NCBI GenBank assembly: GCA_018136815.1
Contig: CM030942.1
Coordinates: forward strand, 2,431,546-2,495,545
Source of the DNA: Isochrysis galbana
Lineage: Eukaryota > Haptophyta > Isochrysidales > Isochrysidaceae
Reading direction: 5' to 3'
DNA length: 64,000 nucleotides
Position numbers and translations under genes: made by a program. The notes under the pieces are model-generated. The model worked only from the letters and a program-made list of their open reading frames with translations, was not told where the DNA came from and did no database searches. Below, piece after piece: positions 49,491 to 58,458 of this stretch. Positions within the stretch are counted from its first letter, which is position 1; every line of letters starts with the position of its first letter.

Positions 49491-49723
49491 GCGTACGCCG
49501 GCCTCTGCGCGCGGCTGGGGAGAAGGAGCGGAGGAAGTCCGAGCAGATCGCAGGCCGAGGTCGGGGTCCCTCCCCTCCTCGCCCTCCCGACAACGTCTTA
49601 GGCACGGCGATGAAACTTATTTTGGTGCTTTCCCTCGCTTTCGGCGTGGATCTATTTTTGTATTCCCCTCCCTCTTCCCAGTCCTCCCTCTCTTCTCCCG
49701 TCCCTCTCCGTCCCCTCCCCCTC

Positions 49724-49724
<1 letters not shown>

Positions 49725-49800
<76 letters not shown>

Positions 49801-49850
49801 CCCCCCCCCTTTCTCCCTCCCTCCCCCCCCCCCCCCGCCCCCAACTCTCC
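49725..49850. repeat. C-run and CT microsatellite
   Basis: About 28 C (49727-49754), about 20 CT dinucleotides (49755-49798), then more C-runs, 30 bp before the transporter ATG. Likely 5' UTR or promoter low complexity, and prone to assembly error. Confidence 0.8.
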
Positions 49851-49882
49851 GCGTCCCTCCGTTCCTTTCTAACCCTTCCGAC

Positions 49883-51037
49883 ATGCTACCTCCCCCCTCG
49901 CGCTTGCGTGGGCTCGCAGTCGCCAGCGCCGGCGTTCTCGCAGTCTCTCCCGATGCAATGCTGCTGCGGGCTCTCCACGCACTCGGTGCCTCAGGCCCCG
50001 ACGTTGCTGTGGCAAAATACATCGGTATTATCGGCTTTATGATCCTCCTTGGCTCATACCGTGGGCTAGATGGAGCACGCGCCTCACCCGAGCATTTCTT
50101 CGCCTCAGCGCTCTGCCAGCTCGCATACCAGCTCTCCTTCACCTTTTGCCTCCTGCTGACCGACGCGGCCAAGGCACTGCTGCTGATCTCGCTCGCACCG
50201 CTCTGGGCTGCGCTGCTCGGCGTGCTCGCACTGCGAGAGCCGCTGCCATTCCATACGATGATCGCGCTCGGCTTCTCAGTTTGCGCAGTGGGGCTCGTTT
50301 TTGCGCCGCGTCTTATCGCGCTTGTCACGCACGGTGAGGCGGGAAGCCCAGCAACGCTAGGAATGGAGGGTATCTGGCTGGGCGGGCACACGCCCTATGA
50401 GACTAAGGTCTCGGCCACGCCCGCGCCACCTACGCCACCCCCCTTGCCGCCCGCGCACGACTACTCGTTGGTTGGGGATGTGCTGGCGGTGGCGACGGGC
50501 GTTGCGCAGGGCGCCTCGCTCACTGTCAACCGCCATGCGGCTATGCACCGACCCACGGCCGACCTTACACTCGCTACCGCGTTGTCCTCTTTTTGCGCGG
50601 CTCTCATTGCACTCTACATGCCATGCTACGACACCGACGACGTTCATGATTTCTGGGCATGCTCGCCGCCTGTCTGGAGGACGCCCGCCTTTCTACTGCT
50701 TGCGCTCATCGACGCCACTGCGGTCGCTTGCTTTTACGTCTCAATGCTAGTGGCCCCGCGATACATCTCAGGCAGCGAGGTCGCGCTCGTCATGCTCTTT
50801 GAGGTTGTACTCGGGCCACTCTGGGTGTGGGTGCGCTTCGGCGACGTGCCAACCGTGTGGACGCTGGCGGGAGGCTCACTGTTGCTAAGCACGCTCGCAG
50901 TGCATGAGATATTGGGTCGGAACGCCGGCCAGGCAAATGATATGTCAAATCTCTCCCCCGAGATGGTGGTTGTGGATGCTGCGGAGAATGAGCGTCCTTA
51001 CCATCCGCTGACGAGTCGCACATCCTTCATGTGGTGA
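49883..51037 (+). CDS. EamA/DMT-family membrane transporter
   Basis: A single exon of 384 residues. I chose ATG 49883 (MLPPPSRLRGLAV) because the upstream open frame is microsatellite. About ten membrane helices fall in two EamA-like halves: the first up to about residue 155 (AKYIGIIGFMILLGS; LLLISLAPLWAALLGVLALREPL, the typical end-of-half motif) and the second from about 195 (VGDVLAVATGVAQGASLTVNRHA; SEVALVMLFEVVLGPLWVWVRFGDVPT). A Pro-rich loop divides them. The family moves metabolites across plasma, plastid or vesicle membranes; the substrate cannot be read from sequence. The tail is cytosolic and acidic. Confidence 0.8.
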   Translation: MLPPPSRLRGLAVASAGVLAVSPDAMLLRALHALGASGPDVAVAKYIGIIGFMILLGSYRGLDGARASPEHFFASALCQLAYQLSFTFCLLLTDAAKALLLISLAPLWAALLGVLALREPLPFHTMIALGFSVCAVGLVFAPRLIALVTHGEAGSPATLGMEGIWLGGHTPYETKVSATPAPPTPPPLPPAHDYSLVGDVLAVATGVAQGASLTVNRHAAMHRPTADLTLATALSSFCAALIALYMPCYDTDDVHDFWACSPPVWRTPAFLLLALIDATAVACFYVSMLVAPRYISGSEVALVMLFEVVLGPLWVWVRFGDVPTVWTLAGGSLLLSTLAVHEILGRNAGQANDMSNLSPEMVVVDAAENERPYHPLTSRTSFMW

Positions 51038-51840
51038 CCTCCGCCATTTCAACCCCGGCGACAGTGCGGTGGCGGCCGCACATGGTCCTACGACTTGTCC
51101 ACCTCGTGATATTGGTTTTTGCCAAGTTGTGCATTTCCGGATGTGAAGCCGTCTCGGCACATCGTCTCGTCCATGCTATTGATGATAGAGCACCCAGTAC
51201 TCCCATCAAATGCCCAGCTCAGCTATCCACCAAGTTGCCGGTATGGCTTGGACATGGTATTATTTGCAGTATTCATTTGAGGTTGCCTTGCGCTATTCGA
51301 CTAATGGTGAGCTTGCCTCGGGCAGCAGCCATGTATGTGCGATGCCTCCGCTCACCCCCGCCTCATCGCCACATTCCTTCCTGCAGTGTCACGTCTCGCG
51401 CATGTATAATGTAGCAAGCGTAGTGCCGCGCTTTGCACTTACGATTCTTACCCCAATGAACTTTGTGCTCGCTGGAAATGACATCGGTCAAAATGACTCG
51501 ATGTCAATGGTAGGGCGGTCAAACAGGGTGGGAGGGGTGACATTTTTGGACCATTCTCCCAAGCCCACAACAAAACTCCCAATGGGGCCGCCACTTGTCG
51601 CCACGAAAATCTTCGGCAAAAATGTGGGCTGCGATTCTCCTCCCCCCTCGCCCCTCCCTTGCACACGCTCGGGGCTCTACCGGTAAAGAACCGCGGCGCC
51701 CGCAGCGGGAGTGATCGGCGTATTATGAAACGGAGTATTCATCACACCGGATTCCTTATTGATCCATCCCACTCGTCGGCCGCCCGAGATTAGACTAATA
51801 TGTCGGCTGCGGCAGCTGAGTAATATGTCGACCGAGGGCT
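51038..51840. other. Intergenic, no gene seen
   Basis: The 3' flank of the transporter. Nothing recognised. Confidence 0.5.
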
Positions 51841-52125
51841 AATATGTCGGACCGAAGAAAATGCGCCGCGTACCGCTCCAGTGGATGGGAGGCGAATTTC
51901 GGCGGCTTCCGAAGACCCGGCGCAAAACACGTGGATTCCGCACAGGCCACCCTCGGGCGTCGCGCGACGTATTAACGCGGATGCCCGAAGATAACACCGA
52001 AAAAGCCCACTCGAGACTTCGACCGGGGGCCACGCCACGGCGACCGTAATACGCGACGACATGCTCGTGCCCATGATCGTCAACTTGCGACAAGATACCG
52101 CCAATTGCGGCAATTCCGCCCCTTT
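51841..52125 (-). pseudogene. Gypsy RNase H fragment
   Basis: On the minus strand about 30 codons (IAAIGGILSQVDDHG, EHVVAYYGRRG) look like the RNase H centre of a Ty3/gypsy Pol (compare GIAGVLAQKDDEG and VVAYYGRS in copies A/B), but diverged. The surroundings are unrecognisable. An old element remnant. Confidence 0.45.
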
Positions 52126-52247
52126 GTGCTCTACTTAGGGGCCCAGGCTTCAGGTTGCGAGGGGGGGGGGGTCGGGGGTCGGGGTCGGGTTGGGCGCTCG
52201 CTCCGCAAGAACCGCATTCCGTCCGCGCTAGCTGCCGAGGCGAGAAG
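52126..52247. repeat. Small LINE/LTR-derived scraps
   Basis: GTGCTCTACTTAGGGGCCC (52129-52147) is the inverse of a motif in the LINE 3' UTR (13933-13955). CGCAAGAACCGC...GCGCTAGCTGCCG (52205-52237) resembles the gypsy LTR near 15455. Confidence 0.4.
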
Positions 52248-52376
52248 CGCTCAATCACCATCACCCACCGCATGGAAAAGCGTTCAATCACCATCAGCCT
52301 ACACGTGGAACGCGCTCAATCACCATCACCCCCACCGCATGGAAAAGCGTTCAATCACCATCAGCCTACACGTAGG
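52248..52376. repeat. 63-bp tandem repeat, two units
   Basis: CGCTCAATCACCATCACC...ACACGTGG occurs twice in tandem. Each unit itself holds two CAATCACCATCA half-units. Confidence 0.75.
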
Positions 52377-52548
52377 TCCTTCAATGGGCCCAAACCAACG
52401 GCTGCCCATGGGATGAGACGACGTGCTCCAAAGCGGCCACTTATGGAGAGCTCGACGCACTCCGATGGGCCCGACGGAATGGTTGCCCGTGGGATGAGAG
52501 CACCTGTGAGAATGCAATCAGTGCGTGGACAAATACAAAGGACTCTTG

Positions 52549-52690
52549 GTCCCTCCTCTCTGAGCTCCCTCCCTCCTCGCAGCTCCCCTCCCTCCTCGCA
52601 GCACCCTCCCTCCCTCGCAGCTCCCTCCCTCTCCTCGCAGCTCCCTCCCTCTCCTCGCAGCTCCCTCCCTCTCCTCGCAGCTCCCTTCTC
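52549..52690. repeat. 20-bp minisatellite
   Basis: Six or seven units of CTCCCTCCCTCTCCTCGCAG with small length changes. Antisense open frames in it are artefacts. Confidence 0.75.
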
Positions 52691-52788
52691 GCCGCGCCCG
52701 GCCTTGCCATCTTCTCCATCGAGCCACATCCTCCTTGAGTTCTCCGTCGCACCAACCTCCTTTTCCTGCTGACTACTACTCCTCGTGA

Positions 52789-53631
52789 TGCTCCTGCAAA
52801 CGACCCACCGCTCGCCAGAGGAGCCGATGGACTGTACCAGATTGGCGCTCGAGATTGTGGGATGACGTTGGGGTCTGTACGGGAAGCAATGTGAAGCTCA
52901 TCAATGGCAAGTGCATCGCGCAGTGCACAACAGATTGTGATAGTGATTCCAGTGGGTTGGATCTGCTCTTACAAAATATGGGCACCTGTGTGGGTACCAC
53001 AGTCAAGTTGGTGGACGGTCAATGTACTGCAAGTAACATTATGGGGGTATGTCAAGGCAATCTGAAGATTGAGGACGGCGTGTGCAAGCCCAAGTATACA
53101 TTAGGCTCTGTGAAGACAACGCCTTCAGGTGATTGGGGAGGGGGATACTCTGAATATTTGGACAAGCACACTCTGGATTGTGGATCGAATGGTCTGAATC
53201 AGTTCCAACTCACGAGGCCAACTGACACGACGCTTTCGTATAGATACAAATGCCTCAATGGTATTGACAGTCCAGCAAACATAGTGCAATCCACGCCAAG
53301 TGATATCAGGGCGGATGGTAGCGTGATATACTTGGACAAGCACGATGTCGATTGTGGTACAAAGCCAATCGCCAAATTCAAACTGAATAGACCTTCACCC
53401 GACATGCTATCGTATGATTACACGTGCAATTCCATGGAGGCCGCTGGTACATGTCGTGACGTGACGACGGAGTGGAATAACGAAACCTGGCATAACACTA
53501 ACCTTGACAAGCACAACATAGAATGCGAACAGGACGAAGTCATCACGCAATTCCGACTGAAGCGACGAAGCAGCACCCAGGACAAGCTGAGGTACATGTA
53601 CAGGTGCTGCAAAATGAGCTCGTCACAATGA
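52789..53631 (+). CDS. Virus-like Cys-rich repeat protein, 5' incomplete
   Basis: The frame is open from 52789 but has no ATG before the conserved part (about 52855). It ends at TGA 53629-53631. There are two or three N-terminal modules of the form C-TG-x-x-VKL-x-x-GKC (MGTCVGTTVKLVDGQC). Then three repeats of about 55 residues follow: YLDKH-x-x-DCG ... QF-x-L-x-RP ... LSY-x-Y-x-C. The repeat pattern looks like an extracellular or fibre-type module, loosely like dermatopontin. DNA here is visibly A+T-richer than the neighbours and intronless. I infer acquisition from a large algal DNA virus or polinton-like virus; no specific virus is recognised. Confidence 0.55.
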   Translation, partial: CSCKRPTARQRSRWTVPDWRSRLWDDVGVCTGSNVKLINGKCIAQCTTDCDSDSSGLDLLLQNMGTCVGTTVKLVDGQCTASNIMGVCQGNLKIEDGVCKPKYTLGSVKTTPSGDWGGGYSEYLDKHTLDCGSNGLNQFQLTRPTDTTLSYRYKCLNGIDSPANIVQSTPSDIRADGSVIYLDKHDVDCGTKPIAKFKLNRPSPDMLSYDYTCNSMEAAGTCRDVTTEWNNETWHNTNLDKHNIECEQDEVITQFRLKRRSSTQDKLRYMYRCCKMSSSQ

Positions 53632-53798
53632 CACCCAGCAACTCCATTCACGTCTCAGGTGACAACGGAAGCATGGTGGCCTCCATCAGTGCCTCCGTTG
53701 ATTCTTTGGACTTGCTCGCACTTCGCACGCCCCCGTTGCTCGGAGTCCTCGTCCAATTCGAATGGATGTCGAGCTCCCGGTACAAAAAAATCTTCTAG
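53628..53798 (+). CDS. Small ORF overlapping the upstream stop
   Basis: 56 codons. Its ATG overlaps the previous TGA (ATGA at 53628-53631). It ends ...VQFEWMSSSRYKKIF. Tight ATGA coupling is common in compact viral or bacterial gene sets and unusual in this nuclear DNA. Function unknown, and it may be chance. Confidence 0.35.
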   Translation: MTPSNSIHVSGDNGSMVASISASVDSLDLLALRTPPLLGVLVQFEWMSSSRYKKIF

Positions 53799-53839
53799 TA
53801 TTTGAGTAAAGGCAGACACCCACCTCACAGTGCTCAACC

Positions 53840-54430
53840 ATGTCTACAAATGGAAGGGCGCCTGCTGATATAGTACTGAAGCGATTGGAATGGATCAAAA
53901 AAAAGATGGACGAGAACTTTAAAAAATTCATCACACCTCTCTTTCCATATGCCAATTCTAAAACTGCCATGCAGGTTATAGCGGAAGCATTGGATAGCAT
54001 CAGTCCGCCGCCGCCGGTTGGGGGCTCCCTGGCCGACCTAAGTTTGTTGACGTACACTGAAGAATGTAAGTTCTTATTCAATGTATTCAATTTCAAGCAC
54101 AATACGAAAATTGAAGACACCTTACACTCCATTTGCGAGATTGATAAACCATTCACATTGGTTTATATTAGACACACTCTCTTGAGCAATAAATTCACTG
54201 AGAAAACAATCCTCGATACGAGTCGTGACGTTCTGGTGGGTACAATCAAAACTTATGTCAATTTGGAATTAATTCCCCACCTCCAAGAATTGTTAGAAGG
54301 TGTCGATTCGGGTTCAGCTTCCCAAGTAAAGATTGAAAACAAAAGGCCGCTTATCGGTTCGGGTTCAGCTCCCGTAAAGATTGAACCCACAAGGCCCAGC
54401 AACATCAAATACAAAAAAGCTCGGTCCTAG
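53840..54430 (+). CDS. Hypothetical protein in the virus-like block
   Basis: An intronless ORF of 196 residues with a clean ATG, starting 41 bp after the preceding small ORF. A/T-rich codons (AAA, AAT, TTA) contrast with nearby genes. The protein is helical, Lys/Ile/Asn-rich, and ends with two SGSA-x-VKIE repeats and a basic tail. No family was recognised. It is in line with and close to the upstream ORFs, which supports one foreign block. Confidence 0.55.
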   Translation: MSTNGRAPADIVLKRLEWIKKKMDENFKKFITPLFPYANSKTAMQVIAEALDSISPPPPVGGSLADLSLLTYTEECKFLFNVFNFKHNTKIEDTLHSICEIDKPFTLVYIRHTLLSNKFTEKTILDTSRDVLVGTIKTYVNLELIPHLQELLEGVDSGSASQVKIENKRPLIGSGSAPVKIEPTRPSNIKYKKARS

Positions 54431-54446
54431 GACACCGGGCCGAGCT
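54419..54446. terminator. Hairpin between convergent virus-like ORFs
   Basis: GCTCGG ... CCGAGC can pair around the stop of the 53840-54430 ORF, with a further inner CCTAGG palindrome. It lies between two convergent genes. It could be a hairpin-type 3' end signal as described for some giant viruses, but the match is short. Confidence 0.3.
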
Positions 54447-54559
54447 CACCATGAGGGCGCTCCTGCGAGCAAGGGGATGCATGGTTACTGGTGCCCCCCC
54501 CCCCCTCGATGAAAATTCCAGCGGCCTCCTCGTCACGCATGACGTGGCCGCCGCGCAGC

Positions 54560-54824
54560 CGCATGCAGGACCTCTCCTCACACTTGTCTTGAAAGGATCG
54601 TCTTCAATGAGTGCATTGTATGTATACCGCACTCCTCGTGTGTCAGCTTGAACTTCTTTTCGACTGACGTAAAAGCTGTGGTACGGGTCAATGTACCCCT
54701 GTTTCTTTTCGAGCATGAGGTAATGCCTACCGGTCTTATCAATGGCGTAGGGATACGGAAAGTCGTTCGCTCCTACAGGCGATACGAATGCGACGATCTC
54801 GTCGACGGCCTCAAATTCGAACAC
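54560..54824 (-). pseudogene. Virus-like ORF fragment
   Basis: About 88 codons of well-formed protein (FEAVDEIVAFVSPVGANDFP, YPYAIDK, HYLMLEKK, YIDPYHSFY), convergent with the previous ORFs. A stop lies directly upstream (54827). Downstream the frame (to 54405) enters G+C-rich, unrelated-looking sequence, so both ends seem broken. The SP-x-G-x-NDFPYPYAID pattern reminds me of uncharacterised large-DNA-virus proteins, but I cannot name the family. Confidence 0.45.
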
Positions 54825-54877
54825 TCACAGCCACAACCTCACACAGATGCATCACAACCACTCCACAGCCCACCACA

Positions 54878-54908
54878 CTCCAAGAGTGAGAGCAGCCTTG
54901 CTCTGACA
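54878..54908 (+). repeat. 31-bp piece of gypsy LTR 3' end
   Basis: CTCCAAGAGTGAGAGCAGCC...CTCTGACA matches the last 31 bp of the gypsy LTR and stops at the same base as copies A and B. Confidence 0.55.
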
Positions 54909-55922
54909 GTATATTGTCTAGACTTAATTCTGCTTCATAAGTTTCTGGGAAATGTTGGGACATTTTTTTTCTGCGCATATACCGCTCGAGCGAGAAGGGG
55001 ATCTACAATGCAAAGACACGTGTGCCAGTGATTTCAATGAGATATCAACGCCAACGCACGGCCCCGCACGAATGGCGTGACTGGCGTGGAACCACACATG
55101 CGGTTCCACATCTGTGAAGTTTCAAGAAAGCTTTCTCGTCCAAGTGACAAACAGACTCACCAACGGAAGGTGCTAGCAGTGATGGGGACAAATGAACGCT
55201 TCTGGTCTCTGCCATGAAAAATTGCCGAGGAAAATGAGCAAATGGTGGGTTTTACCGACGCACGCTTTGGTGAGGGTGGAGAGATGAAGATTTCACCTTT
55301 CAATACTCCCTATCTAACAAGGTGCGCTGAGCAAGGCTATGCCAAACACAAAGGCCCAAGGCCTACGCGCGCCCAGTAACATGTTGCACAAAGCACAAAG
55401 CAATGTAAAGCGCCTTCGTGCGCATCGCGTGAGTATAGAACAACTCGCATCGCAAAGGCAAAGGCGAAGCAACGGTAGCCACGGCCGAAACAATACAACT
55501 AGGTGTTCTAGATACGTGCCACATGCATTGGCGCCACATGGCGCCTAGAAGAAGTGCCACAAGGAGCTCAAAGTATAGATCATACTACTATGTCTAACGT
55601 ACGTCCACCTGCCCATGGGCAATGGGGGCTGATTTTCAGCGTAGGCGCATGTCACCGTAACGATTGCTCGCACCATTATATTGAAGAGGAGGATACAGAA
55701 GTGGTGCAGCCGTCGTGCGCAGTGCTCGTCGACGAACCTTGGAGTGCCACCACCTTGGTGAGGTGGGTGCACCCAAAGGAAGAGCCTACTGCACTGAGCG
55801 ACCACGAAAACAAAACCTCTCGGGTACGTTCAAGGCATTTCACAAGCACCGTGTACGCCATGCTAGGGGCCTTCCTACGTGACGTCTCGCTGAGAGTCGA
55901 TCTGAACTCCGGGCTGGGCGTT
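54909..55922. other. Intergenic, no gene seen
   Basis: The 3' flank of the GLTP-like gene. The plus-strand frame 55554-56555 is the complement of that gene and not counted. Confidence 0.5.
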
Positions 55923-56780
55923 TCAGACCTTCTGAGTATCCTGCAAGCCAATCTCGTCGAGGGTGGCGCGCAAATTGGCGATCACACGCGTGGTCGTCTC
56001 GACGCATCGCTTACAGTCGGCGACGAGGGCCGCAATGTCGTCCGCCGTCGGCGCCCCCTTCCTCCGTGCCCGACCGCCTGCCAGCCTGACGAGCATGTCC
56101 TCTCGAGCAGGCAGCGCACGCAAGCTCGCCCGGAAGGTAGAGCGGAGCAGAAAGCTGTGGAACGGTTCGACCCAATGCGCATACACCACCTCTGTTGCAT
56201 GGTGTGGCATGTTGACCTGCCCACCCGGCCCCGCGTCGGCGAGCACGCGCAGGATACCCAGCCAGAAGCCGAGCATGCGCGTGGACCAGAGGAGCGCAAG
56301 CGCGGCGGACTCCTTGAGCTTTCCGGGAGCCATCTGCACACCCTCAAGCTTCTCGCGCTGCGCCAGCTCCCGCAAAGTTTTGGGGCGGCCGTGGAGCTCC
56401 CACGCGGAGCGGATCGAACGCATGTTTGCCTCGTCGCACTTGCACACGAGTACCATGAAGGTACCAATGACACGCGAGGCTCGCGACTGGACGGCCATCG
56501 CGTGGAGGAGCGCGTCGACGGGAAACTCGCCAGCGCTGCTGCCGCCGCGCGCTAGTAGCGCACCCCAGCTCGCCTCCACCTGCGCCACAGGAGAAGAGAA
56601 GGCGCCGTCCACCTCCCCCTCGACCTGCTCCTCTGCGGAGCGCCGGCGCGAGGCTGTGAAGACGAGCATGATGGCGATAAGGATGAGAAGAGGGCGGTAG
56701 ACGCCGAAGACGCGTTCTAGCTGCCGCCGCGCCAGCTCCGTCGCTAGGCCAAGTGCCGCGCTTGATGAGCCGGGAAGCAT
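55923..56780 (-). CDS. GLTP-domain lipid-transfer protein with N-terminal anchor
   Basis: A single exon of 285 residues. One N-terminal membrane helix (about 28-44, YRPLLILIAIMLVFTAS) is followed by Arg-Arg-Arg, then a linker and a GLTP fold. Family landmarks: Asp116/Asn119 (CDEANMRSI, with one residue less spacing than the usual D-x3-N), LLWSTRMLGFW with Trp165, and YAHWVEPFHSFLLRSTFRASLRALPAREDML with His208 as the headgroup His. The family moves glycolipids or ceramide-1-phosphate between membranes. Most members are soluble, so the anchor is unusual and suggests a tethered exchanger at ER or plastid contact sites (inference). Confidence 0.75.
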   Translation of the reverse strand: MLPGSSSAALGLATELARRQLERVFGVYRPLLILIAIMLVFTASRRRSAEEQVEGEVDGAFSSPVAQVEASWGALLARGGSSAGEFPVDALLHAMAVQSRASRVIGTFMVLVCKCDEANMRSIRSAWELHGRPKTLRELAQREKLEGVQMAPGKLKESAALALLWSTRMLGFWLGILRVLADAGPGGQVNMPHHATEVVYAHWVEPFHSFLLRSTFRASLRALPAREDMLVRLAGGRARRKGAPTADDIAALVADCKRCVETTTRVIANLRATLDEIGLQDTQKV

Positions 56781-57562
56781 CGATTTGAGGTGCGAGGGGA
56801 AGCGGGCTCAAGTAGGCAGTGGACGAGGGGGGGGGGGGGGGGGGGAGAAGGATGAGAGGGGATGGGGTGGCGTGGGGTGGGGGGGCGAGGGGAGGGGAGT
56901 GAAAGGAAAGTCGAAAGTGAGGGAGGGAGAAAGTGGCAGGGGAGAGGGAGGGAAAGGGAGCACTAGAGAATGAGAGGGAGAGAGGGAGGGAGGGAGATGG
57001 GACGGAGGGACGGAGGGGTCCAGAGGGAGAAGCAGACCGGGGTAGGCGGAGGGGGAGAGAGAGCGAGGGAAGAGGGAGGGGAGAGGCGGCGAGAGGCTGG
57101 AAAGAGGCGGGGGGGGGGGGGGCGGGAGGGAGGAGAGGTGGGCGGCGAGGAGAGGGGAGAGAGAGAGAGAGAGAGACCGGGAGGATAGCCGCAAGATATT
57201 GAATAAACTCCCTCGTTGAATGGAAGAGACGAGGGCGGAGAGAGTTAGGACTCGTGGAAGCGCAAGGGAGGGACGCGAGTTTTTTAAGTTTAGTACTACT
57301 ACTGGTAGAAGGTACACGCGTAGGGGCCGCGCCCGCCCCCAAAGGACTACTTTAACCTCTACAAGACGGGGAAGACGGTGCTGGGGCTCTGCGAATACTC
57401 TATTCACGGCCCAAATGGGCAAACGCCAGACTTTCTTTTTGAGACTATTTGGGGGTGGAATTAGGTGAACGCCGCCATCCGCCGCTTACCGCCCCTTGTT
57501 CACGTTTCCGTGTGTGCGCTTTCTACGGGTAACTGGACAAAACTATTGTTATAGTTTTAGCG
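56781..57562. other. Purine-rich low-complexity intergenic DNA
   Basis: GGGA/GAGA tracts (56825-57180) with spurious long frames on both strands. It is the space between the divergent GLTP-like gene and the exon at 57563. Confidence 0.6.
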
Positions 57563-57727
57563 ATGGAGCGCGCGCCGACCGCTCCCACCTCCCAGCCCCC
57601 CGCCGTCACGACGCCCCACAGGGGCCGCCCCAAGCCGCCGGAGCCGAAGCGCTCGCAGGCCGCCCCTCTGACAGACAGCGACGTCGACATGATCCTCCCG
57701 CCTTCGCCTCCCCACCAGCCCGTCTCG
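57563..57727 (+). CDS. Probable first coding exon, rest not found
   Basis: ATG 57563 opens 55 codons of a Pro/Thr-rich basic sequence (HRGRPKPPEPKRSQ, AT-hook-like GRPK; then LTDSDVDMILPPSPP). It ends phase 0 at a good donor, TCG|GTATGT. No continuation was found: the next 500 bp are ordinary sequence then repeats, so the intron may be long or the gene broken by insertion. Function unknown. Confidence 0.45.
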
Positions 57728-58195
57728 GTATGTGGGATGTGGGATGAGCGTGCGTGCTGGTGCTGATCAGCTCGACAAGGCGCATGTTATGGACTGAGCT
57801 GCTCGAAATTGAAGACGTGAGTGAGACGATGACACGATGACAGCGCTTCTGATGCTGGCGACTGAGTCGGCGCGGGCCTGAGTCTGGTGGGTGATGAGAG
57901 ATGAGAGTGATATGTGGCCTACCTACGCCGTTGTTTGTGCTATATAGTGTGCAGCTGCTTGTTCCGCCGGTAGGTGCTCTACTACTGTGTTTACTGTACA
58001 GGGCACAGTGTACCACGTACAAACGTCTTAAGCCGGTGTGAATCAGTGTGCAATATGAAAATGTCTTATTTCACCTCTCACCTGTGTGCCTTACTTACAT
58101 GGAGGTGAGTGAGAGGGCCTTGCCCAGCATAGGTATATATATAGGATATAGGGCTGGGAAGCCGAAATGAGCGAAAAATAGCGATTTGGGCCTAC

Positions 58196-58275
58196 GGACT
58201 ATAGTCTGACTATAGTCCGGACTATAGACTATAGTCCCGGCTATGGACGCCGCACCACGGACTATAGTCATAGTG
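58196..58275. repeat. Array of GACTATAGTC palindromes
   Basis: GGACTATAGTC, TGACTATAGTCC, GGACTATAGAC, TATAGTCC and GGACTATAGTC follow each other in 80 bp; one more is at 58483-58493. Each is itself palindromic. Confidence 0.75.
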
Positions 58276-58278
58276 GGA

Positions 58279-58458
58279 GGCGCGGGCCACCGGACCATAT
58301 CTAAGCCCTTCACCCCTATCCCCCTAGTAGTGCACGGGGGGAGTCGCCTTATGGCGGGGGGAGAAGGGCCGGGGGAGTGGGGGTGTAGAAAGTTTTCCTA
58401 CGTGAGTAGAAAGTAGAGGGTCCACGGCCGCGTGTGCGGTGAGACTATTAAAAGGTTT
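58279..58458 (+). mobile_element. SINE-like retroposon, 5'-truncated (copy 2)
   Basis: Matches the 3' part of 22764-22960 (minus strand), from GGCGCGGGCCACCGGACCAT to GAGACTATTAAAAGGTTT. The T-run is short. It inserted next to the palindrome array. Confidence 0.7.

Noticed and set aside
53840-54430. Reading the 196-residue ORF as host gene exon
   Set aside because: No splice sites are needed or seen, the codon use is A/T-rich, and spacing to upstream ORFs is compact; kept as virus-like with modest confidence.
55554-56555. 333-codon plus-strand open frame
   Set aside because: It is the complement of the GLTP-like gene; its protein has no recognisable features and follows the codon structure of the other strand.
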